A DNA stretch of 61,507 nucleotides from Chloroflexota bacterium (GTDB taxonomy: Bacteria; Chloroflexota; Anaerolineae; Aggregatilineales; Phototrophicaceae). Where the stretch lies: contig JAPPEU010000053.1 of NCBI GenBank assembly GCA_028875245.1, positions 1-61,507 of the forward strand, written 5' to 3'. The translations under genes were made by a program, and so were the position numbers. Shown in pieces: positions 56,092 to 61,507 of this stretch (position 1 is the first letter of the stretch; each line of letters begins with the position of its first letter). The notes under the pieces are model-generated. The model searched no databases. It was given only the letters and a program-made list of their open reading frames with translations, and was not told the origin of the DNA.

Positions 56092-57108
56092 ATGGCTCGC
56101 TTTGGAAAGCGACTCGGCGTCGATTTGGGCACGGTGAATGTTCTGATTTACGATAGCGGTCGTATCGTCCTGCAGGAGCCGTCCCTCGTCGCCTTGCTGG
56201 CGGAAGAAGAGCGAATTGTCGACTTCGGCAACCCGGCGCGGGAAATGCTCGGTCGCGTAGACGATGAAGACATCCAGGTGATGCGTCCGCTTCAGAATGG
56301 CGTAATCGCCGACTATGAAGTGACCGAAGCAATGCTCGAATACTTTTTTGGCAGGATCGCCGGGCGCATCCGGCTGTTTCGCCCCTCGGTCATGGTGTCG
56401 GTGCCCTACGGCGCAACCAGCGTCGAAAGGCGGGCCGTGCGCGAAGCGATACTGGCGGCTGGCGCGCGCGAGGTCCAGTTGATTTGGGAACCGCTGGCGT
56501 CGGCCCTGGGCGCCGGGCTGCCGGTGGGCACGCCCGCTGGCGGGATGGTGGTCAATATCGGCGGCGGCATCACCGAGGCGGCCGTTCTGACCATGAACAA
56601 CATTGTTCGCGCCGAAAGCGGCCGCGTCGGCGGCTTGCGCCTGGACGACGGCATCATCAGTTATGTGCGCCGCAAATACAATCTGACCGTCGGGCAGCCC
56701 ACTGCCGAATCAATCAAGATTCAGATCGGCGCCGCCGTCGACCAGCCCCAGGAAATGACGATGGAGATCCAGGGTCGTGATAACGTCTCAGGGCTGCCGC
56801 GCACCGTCCGCGTTACAACCGGGGAGGTGGTTGAAGCCCTGGCCGAGCCTTTGGGTCAAATCGCCAGCGTCGTCAAGGCGGTGCTATCGACCACTCCGCC
56901 TGAACTCTCGTCGGATATTATCGATCGTGGAATCGTGCTGACCGGTGGCGGCGCCTTGCTGCGTGGCATTGACAGCTATCTCACGCGCGAGACGGGCGTA
57001 CCCGTTTATCAAGCCGATAATCCGCTGATCAATGTTGTGGTGGGTTGCGGCCGCGCGCTGGACGACCCGGCGATCATGCGGCGCCTGGCGCAAACGAATT
57101 ACTTCTAG
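56092..57108 (+). CDS. mreB: Rod-shape protein MreB/actin homologue
   Basis: 338-residue actin-like ATPase that organises side-wall synthesis. Phosphate-1 VDLGTVNVLIY (10-20), RPLQNGVIADYEVTEAMLEYF, phosphate-2 VVNIGGGITEAAVL and the adenosine motif IVLTGGGALLRGID are all in order. AGGGATCA site before the ATG. No mreC/mreD follows; rex is convergent. TAAAAT at 56048-56053 may be part of its promoter. Confidence 0.93.
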   Translation: MARFGKRLGVDLGTVNVLIYDSGRIVLQEPSLVALLAEEERIVDFGNPAREMLGRVDDEDIQVMRPLQNGVIADYEVTEAMLEYFFGRIAGRIRLFRPSVMVSVPYGATSVERRAVREAILAAGAREVQLIWEPLASALGAGLPVGTPAGGMVVNIGGGITEAAVLTMNNIVRAESGRVGGLRLDDGIISYVRRKYNLTVGQPTAESIKIQIGAAVDQPQEMTMEIQGRDNVSGLPRTVRVTTGEVVEALAEPLGQIASVVKAVLSTTPPELSSDIIDRGIVLTGGGALLRGIDSYLTRETGVPVYQADNPLINVVVGCGRALDDPAIMRRLAQTNYF

Positions 57109-57150
57109 CCGTCTGGAATTTCCACAAGCGAAAATCGCAAACGCCGCGCC

Positions 57151-57801
57151 CTATTCGGCCAGATAATAGGTCATGTGCTGCAGGTGCGTAACCGGGTCAA
57201 TGTACTGAATTTGCACGTCGGCCGGCACGTTGATGTTGATCGGCGCGTAATTCAAAATGCCCTGCACGCCCGCTTCCACCAATTGATCGGCAACGCCTTG
57301 CGCGTCCTCCGCCGGGACGGCCAGCATCGCAATCTTGATGCCTTCCCGCCGAATAATGTCGCGCATTGAGCGCACCGGCTGCACAACAAATTCGCCGATG
57401 CGTTCACCAATCTTTTGCGGACTGACGTCGAAAAGATGGGCGATGCGAAAGCCGCGGTCCTGGAAGCCGCGGTAATGCGAAATGGCAATACCCAGATTGC
57501 CCGCGCCGACAACGACGACCATCCACTCCTTGTTGACCTGCAGCACTTCCTGCAGCCGGTCAACCAAAAACTCAATTTGATAACCGGTGCCCTGCTTGCC
57601 GAAACCGCCAAAATGCGACAGGTCTTTTCGAATCTGCGCCGAGCTGATATCCAGCCGCTTGCCTAGCTCATGCGAAGAGGTGACCGCCTTGTCCTCTTGC
57701 TGCAAGCGCCTGAGCGCGCGCAAATACAGCGGCAATCTTCCGATAACGATATCAGGAATGGCGGGAGATGGGCTGACGGACATCGCAGCGACGAACCTCA
57801 T
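57151..57801 (-). CDS. rex: Redox-sensing transcriptional repressor Rex
   Basis: Senses NADH/NAD+ and represses fermentative or respiratory genes. 216 residues. An N-terminal winged helix (LPLYLRALRRLQQ, then SSAQIRKDLSHFGGFGKQGTGY) is followed by a Rossmann domain with VVVGAGNLGIAIS and the end ILNYAPININVPADV. ATG 57801 is used; ATG 57783 is possible. A likely Rex site lies nine bases upstream (57810-57827), so autoregulation is probable. Confidence 0.95.
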   Translation of the reverse strand: MRFVAAMSVSPSPAIPDIVIGRLPLYLRALRRLQQEDKAVTSSHELGKRLDISSAQIRKDLSHFGGFGKQGTGYQIEFLVDRLQEVLQVNKEWMVVVVGAGNLGIAISHYRGFQDRGFRIAHLFDVSPQKIGERIGEFVVQPVRSMRDIIRREGIKIAMLAVPAEDAQGVADQLVEAGVQGILNYAPININVPADVQIQYIDPVTHLQHMTYYLAE

Positions 57802-57809
57802 GTCTGCGC

Positions 57810-57827
57810 TTGTGAAACTTTATACAA
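57810..57827. promoter_or_regulatory. Candidate Rex operator
   Basis: TTGTGAAACTTTATACAA: left half TTGTGAAA is a perfect Rex half-site, right half TTGTATAA (minus strand) matches six of eight. Located directly before the rex start and over its likely -10 (TATAAA). Confidence 0.65.
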
Positions 57828-57936
57828 TTATCATCTTACCACCCGACTGATAACGGCGCTACAGCACTGGCGCGCAATCGTGTTGGCTGGCCACATGCGC
57901 TGGAAGAAAGCAGCAGCGATGCGCTACAATAGGACT

Positions 57937-58296
57937 GCCGGGTTGACCGAGGGAATCGCGGCAGGTCAGTGACCTGTCGAGGAAAGTCCGCACTCCATAG
58001 GGCGACGATGCCGGTTAATGGCCGGGCAGGGCAACCTGACGGCAAGTGCAACAGAGAGCAGATTGCAGCGGAGACGCTGCGAGGGTGAAAGGGTGCGGTA
58101 AGGGCGCACCGGCATCGGCAGTGATGTCGATGGCCAGGCAAACCCCATCGGGAGCAAGGTGAAACAGGCGCCGGGGAGTGGCCCGCTCCAATGAAAGCGC
58201 CGGGTGCACCGCTAGAGGTCGGCGGCAACGGCGATCCCAGATAGATGATTCCCCCGTCTGCGACGGACAGAATGCGGCTTATGGCGTCAGCCCGGT
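57937..58296 (+). ncRNA. rnpB: RNase P RNA, bacterial class A
   Basis: Ribozyme component that matures tRNA 5' ends. P1 is 10 bp: CCGGGTTGAC (57938-57947) with GTCAGCCCGG (58286-58295). The conserved GAGGAAAGTCCG lies at 57979-57990; GGTGAAAGGGTGCGGTAAGG marks the middle; AGATAGATGATT and ACAGAATGCGGCTTAT give the universal 3' core (58267 region). About 360 nt. TACAAT (57925-57930) is a possible -10. Confidence 0.95.
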
Positions 58297-58301
58297 ACAA
58301 T

Positions 58302-58341
58302 ATGCCCCTCCCACATGAAGAGGGGCATGCTGGTTTGTCTT
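58302..58341 (+). terminator. Probable terminator of rnpB
   Basis: Perfect nine-base stem ATGCCCCTC / GAGGGGCAT around a nine-base loop, then GCTGGTTTGTCTT, which is only moderately T-rich. Confidence 0.55.
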
Positions 58342-58355
58342 GCGTCTGCTCTGCT

Positions 58356-58384
58356 CGCGGGCGAGCCACCGTCTCGCCCCTACA
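58356..58384 (-). repeat. Repeat family 1
   Basis: GCGGGCGAGCCACCGTCTCG followed by CCCCTACA; reverse complement of the copies at 21233 and 21309. Confidence 0.8.
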
Positions 58385-58404
58385 GCGTTTCAACTGAATG
58401 TTGC

Positions 58405-58432
58405 CAGTAGGGGCCAGACGGTGGCTGACCCG
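58405..58432 (+). repeat. Repeat family 1
   Basis: AGTAGGGGCCAGACGGTGGC followed by TGACCCG; a family 1 unit with a few changes, 20 bases from an inverted unit so that the pair forms a larger hairpin. Confidence 0.75.
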
Positions 58433-58472
58433 TTGCGACAACTTACTTGCTTTTACCGAGCAAGGGGACAAT

Positions 58473-59936
58473 ATGAATCAAGACGAAAGCAGCCCCAACA
58501 TTCTTTGGATTTGCACGGATCAGCAGCGCTATGACACGATTTCGGCGCTGGGCTATCCGCATCTGTCGACGCCAAACCTTGACCAGCTGGCGGCTGAAGG
58601 CGCCGCATTTGAACGCGCCTACTGCCAGGCGCCAATTTGTACGCCGAGCCGCGCCAGCTTTCTCACCGGCATGTATCCCAGTTCAATCCACGTCAATCGC
58701 AACGGCAACCCGACATTCTCTGACTTCCCGCCCTTGATCAGCAAGCGGCTGGCCGACGCGGGCTACACCTGTGGACTGATCGGAAAATTGCACTTGACCA
58801 GCGCATACGGCCGCGTGGAGGCGAGGACCGCCGACGGCTACAGCTATTGGCAGTACAGCCATGCGCCGCGCGATGATTGGGAGCGGGGTCATGATTACGC
58901 GGATTGGCTGCGATCGAAAGGCGCTGAGCTGTCTGAATTGACCAAAGACCCGGCCGGCGTCCCGGCAGAGCTGCATCAAACGACCTGGTGCGCGGAAAAA
59001 ACAATCGAATTCATTGAAGCCAATCGCGACCATCCCTGGTTCGCCAGCGTCAACATTTACGATCCGCATCCGCCATTCAATCCACCGCAGGCCTATCGCG
59101 ACAAGTTCGATCCACGCGCGGTCAAGCCACCCCTTTTTCGCGAGAGCGACCTGGCGCAGCAGGCCAAACTTGCGGCCATTGATTTCCAGTCCGAAGCGCG
59201 GCAGCCGGCGGATCTGGACATCAAAAGCCCGATCCTGCCGCAATCTCCAGCGCGCGCTTACATTGAGCCGCAAACAGCCGGCGAGCGAGACGCGCGCACC
59301 TTGATCGCCGCCTATTATGCGATGATCAGCCTCATTGATGATCAAGTGGGAAGGATTCTGGAGGGGCTGGAGGCGAATGGGCAGCGCGAAAACACCATCA
59401 TCATCTTCACCAGCGATCATGGCGAGACCCTGGGCGACCACGGTCTGATACAAAAGGGCTGTCGATTTTATGAGGGATTGGTTCGCGTCCCGCTAATCTG
59501 GTCATGGCGGGGCCGCTTTGTAAATGGCTTGCGCAGCAGCGCGCTGGTGGAATTGACGGACATTGCGCCGACGCTGCTGGACATCTGCGGCTTGGAGGCG
59601 CCGGATTACATGGTCGGCAAGTCGCTGCGGCCGATATTGAGCGGAGAAGCCGCGCCGGACGCGCATCGCGATGTTGTGCGCTGTGAGTTTATAGACGCGC
59701 TGGATATGCCGGATGCCTCAGTCGCGACGATGCATTTCGACGGGCGCTATAAGCTGATCGTGTATCACAACCACCACCTGGGCGAGCTGTATGACCTGGA
59801 GGCGGATCCAGGCGAGTTCGACGATCTGTGGGAGAGCCCGGCGCACCAGAGCTTGAAGGCGGAATTATTGCTGCGCAGCTTTGATACGACGATGCTGACG
59901 TTTTATCGCGGGCCGGACCGCATCGGGCCGATGTAG
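58473..59936 (+). CDS. Sulfatase
   Basis: 488-residue arylsulfatase-fold enzyme. The formylglycine motif CTPSRASFLTG (Cys56) is the modified-Cys type. Metal ligands are supplied by WICTDQQRYD (Asp16/Gln17), SVNIYDPHPPF and FTSDHGETLGDHGL. No signal peptide is seen, so it is probably cytoplasmic. The activator (formylglycine-generating enzyme) is not in the window. ATG 58473 with AAGGGG upstream. Substrate unknown: sulfated sugar, aryl sulfate or phosphonate/phosphodiester are possible. Confidence 0.88.
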   Translation: MNQDESSPNILWICTDQQRYDTISALGYPHLSTPNLDQLAAEGAAFERAYCQAPICTPSRASFLTGMYPSSIHVNRNGNPTFSDFPPLISKRLADAGYTCGLIGKLHLTSAYGRVEARTADGYSYWQYSHAPRDDWERGHDYADWLRSKGAELSELTKDPAGVPAELHQTTWCAEKTIEFIEANRDHPWFASVNIYDPHPPFNPPQAYRDKFDPRAVKPPLFRESDLAQQAKLAAIDFQSEARQPADLDIKSPILPQSPARAYIEPQTAGERDARTLIAAYYAMISLIDDQVGRILEGLEANGQRENTIIIFTSDHGETLGDHGLIQKGCRFYEGLVRVPLIWSWRGRFVNGLRSSALVELTDIAPTLLDICGLEAPDYMVGKSLRPILSGEAAPDAHRDVVRCEFIDALDMPDASVATMHFDGRYKLIVYHNHHLGELYDLEADPGEFDDLWESPAHQSLKAELLLRSFDTTMLTFYRGPDRIGPM

Positions 59937-59985
59937 CAGCGTCTTTCTTGCGGCGGTGTGAGAAAGCGCTTGGGTTCTCTATGCC

Positions 59986-60720
59986 TCAATTGAAAACGCG
60001 ATATCGGAGAAGCGTCCAGGCGGCGATCGGCGCATCGGTCCATTTGATCTTTTTCCCCTCATCGTATTCGCGCCCGTAATAAGAGATCGGGACTTCAACA
60101 ATGCGGATGCCTTGCCGCAGGACCTTGGCGGTGAATTCCGGCTCAAATTCAAATCCGCGCGCGTTGATCTTCATGCCATCGACGACTTCGCGCCGGAAGC
60201 ATTTGTAACAGGTCTCCATATCGCTGAGGATGGCGTTGAACAGGATATTCGTGATCAACGTCAGGCACTTGTTGGCGACCATATTCCAGAAGTTCATCGC
60301 CTTGCGCGGGCCGCCTAAAAAGCGCGATCCATACACGACCGTGGCCACTCCCTCTTGTATCGGCCGGAGCAAGAGGGCGTATTCGCGCGGATCATACTCA
60401 AAATCGGCGTCTTGAATAACGATCACTTCGCAAGTCGTCTTTTGGAAACCGGTCACCAGCGCCGCGCCCTTGCCCCGGTTGCGTTCATGATAGATTACGC
60501 TCACGCGGCTGTCGGCCTCCGCTTCAATCTGCTTGAGCAGTTCGCGCGTGCCGTCCGTGGAGCCGTCGTCAACGATGACCACCTCGTCAACGATGGATTC
60601 AGCCAGCACGCGCGTTACAACATCCTGCACGGTATTGACTTCGTTATAACAGGGGATGACCACGCTGAAAGAAGGTTTCGGCGCATTGGGATCGGGCGGA
60701 TTCGATGGCGGATGTCTCAT
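59986..60720 (-). CDS. GT2 glycosyltransferase, dolichol-phosphate mannose synthase-like
   Basis: 244 residues without membrane helices. SVVIPCYNEVNTVQDVV, VIVDDGSTDGTREL, IQDADFEYDPREY (DxD) and YGSRFLGG are hallmark segments, with the SDMETCYKCFRREVV and ISYYGREYDEGKKI ends typical of polyprenyl-phosphate mannose or glucose synthases. Would act at the cytoplasmic face of the membrane. Encoded opposite to the sulfatase with a 49-bp convergent gap. Confidence 0.9.
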   Translation of the reverse strand: MRHPPSNPPDPNAPKPSFSVVIPCYNEVNTVQDVVTRVLAESIVDEVVIVDDGSTDGTRELLKQIEAEADSRVSVIYHERNRGKGAALVTGFQKTTCEVIVIQDADFEYDPREYALLLRPIQEGVATVVYGSRFLGGPRKAMNFWNMVANKCLTLITNILFNAILSDMETCYKCFRREVVDGMKINARGFEFEPEFTAKVLRQGIRIVEVPISYYGREYDEGKKIKWTDAPIAAWTLLRYRVFN

Positions 60721-60886
60721 GTCCGGCCTTCAGCAACTATGTCAGCGGTACAAGCGCTTGAGCATTCGGTCATTATATCATGGCCGCCAGGGCGCGACAT
60801 TGCCCCCGCCGCCTGAACACCTGCGCTCTATTACAGCGCTCGCGGGCTGAATGCGCACCGGCCGTCTACGGGCTTGGGGCCAAGCG

Positions 60887-61294
60887 TTATTGAATCTCGC
60901 CGGGTATCGTCTGCATGATGGCGGCGCTGCTGGCGATGATGCGGATCTCGCAATGAAGGGAGCGCGCGCGATAAAGCCGCGCATAATCGGTTATCGAGGC
61001 GTAGGCGTCGGGGAATTGATGAATCGCTTCTCCCACGAGCCCGGCCTCCAACATCAAAGCGACGCAGTCATCGCGCTCGGCGATTTCAAAGTCGGCGCCA
61101 AGCCAGCTCATTGGCGCCTGGATATAGGCGACATCGGAAAACAATATGAAGAAGGCCGGCTGGCTGCGCTGCCCCTGATAGACGCTGAGGTACAAACGGG
61201 AGAGCTTGCGATGGTAATGAAATACCTGGCAGCGATAGCGGGCTGGATTAGTAATGTTGAATGCGTTCTTGCTGCCCTGCGCTGATTTCACCAT
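60887..61294 (-). CDS. Unknown protein
   Basis: 135 residues. No signal peptide or membrane helix. NPARYRCQVFHYHRKLSRLYLS near the N-terminus, then FFILFSDVAYIQAPMSWLGADFEIAERDDCVALMLEAG. I do not recognise a family. ATG 61294 is used; TTG 61303 would add three residues. The frame ends in a segment with no clear domain. Upstream lies the terminal repeat. Confidence 0.55.
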   Translation of the reverse strand: MVKSAQGSKNAFNITNPARYRCQVFHYHRKLSRLYLSVYQGQRSQPAFFILFSDVAYIQAPMSWLGADFEIAERDDCVALMLEAGLVGEAIHQFPDAYASITDYARLYRARSLHCEIRIIASSAAIMQTIPGEIQ

Positions 61295-61393
61295 GATCCG
61301 CAATAAGTTGTGGCGTTACTCAATAGCACTCAGTTTATTCAGACGGGAAGGGGCCGCTTCAATTTCGCGACCGCAAGCCGTCCCCGCTCAAGG

Positions 61394-61507
61394 CTTGCAG
61401 TAGTGTATCCATTTCGGTGGAAACAAAAAATCTTTACCACCGAGGACACCGAAAAACGTAGACTATATGCAATTTCTTTGTGTCCTTCTTTCCTTTGTGG
61501 TGAAAAT
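61394..61507. repeat. Left half of the terminal imperfect palindromic repeat
   Basis: Contains CTTGCAGTAGTGTATCC and CGGTGGAA, matching in inverted form 29-60; then ACCACCGAGGACACCGAAAA paired with the closing TTTCTTTGTGTCC...GTGGT. The final 25 bases equal bases 1-25 of the window. Confidence 0.8.

Noticed and set aside
56092..57108. DnaK/Hsp70-like protein instead of MreB
   Set aside because: Length of 338 residues and phosphate and adenosine motifs match MreB; no substrate-binding domain.

Overview
The window is a GC-rich, tightly packed piece of bacterial chromosome. It has 47 protein-coding genes (one frameshifted), one tRNA-Leu(CAG), the RNase P RNA, several convincing promoters and terminators, and at least three families of dispersed intergenic repeats. 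I see no integrase, transposase, phage gene, CRISPR array or replication gene. Several traits together point to Chloroflexota (Anaerolineae-like): coenzyme F420 genes, Thr/Pro-rich extracytoplasmic linkers, an SH3/beta-lactamase-like surface protein, Rex, MreB, and a bacterial fatty acid synthase type II. That placement is inference; no ribosomal RNA or ribosomal protein is present to confirm it.

Layout. 1-8.4 kb (minus strand): dcd, argS, a frameshifted membrane-anchored methyltransferase, an ABC exporter, a six-hairpin glycosidase-like protein and a lipoprotein. 8.6-15.4 kb: DUF971 protein, enoyl-CoA hydratase 2-like protein, galT, a serine hydrolase, tRNA-Leu, an FtsL/DivIC-like protein, ygfZ and gmk. 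15.8-42.0 kb (all plus strand): a large purine-catabolism and F420 region. 42-51 kb: a two-RCK potassium channel, purine nucleoside phosphorylase, fabF-fabH, an epimerase, an acetyltransferase and proC. 51.5-56 kb: atpA-atpG-atpD-atpC without F0 or delta genes. 56-61.5 kb: mreB, rex with a likely Rex operator, rnpB, a sulfatase, a glycosyltransferase and an orphan gene.

The centre of interest is 16.8-42.0 kb. It joins purine base deamination (8-oxoguanine deaminase-like, adenine deaminase, SsnA-like aminohydrolase), a molybdenum hydroxylase of xanthine dehydrogenase type with its YqeC-type maturation protein, and the YgeY/YgeW/carbamate kinase module known from anaerobic urate/purine degradation. 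The enterobacterial and clostridial versions use YgfK and YgeX; neither is seen here. In the matching place are two fold-type-II PLP enzymes and a compact F420 block: F420:NADP oxidoreductase, CofE, an FbiB-C-like nitroreductase, CofD, CofC, and an F420-type LLM oxidoreductase. Between the two xanthine dehydrogenase genes is a 584-residue protein whose last third looks like a nucleoside phosphorylase. The working hypothesis is an F420-linked purine degradation route that ends in carbamoyl phosphate and ATP.

The first 25 bases are identical to the last 25, and both ends lie within one imperfect palindromic repeat. The sequence is therefore either a closed circle or, more likely given its housekeeping content, a contig broken at two copies of that repeat.
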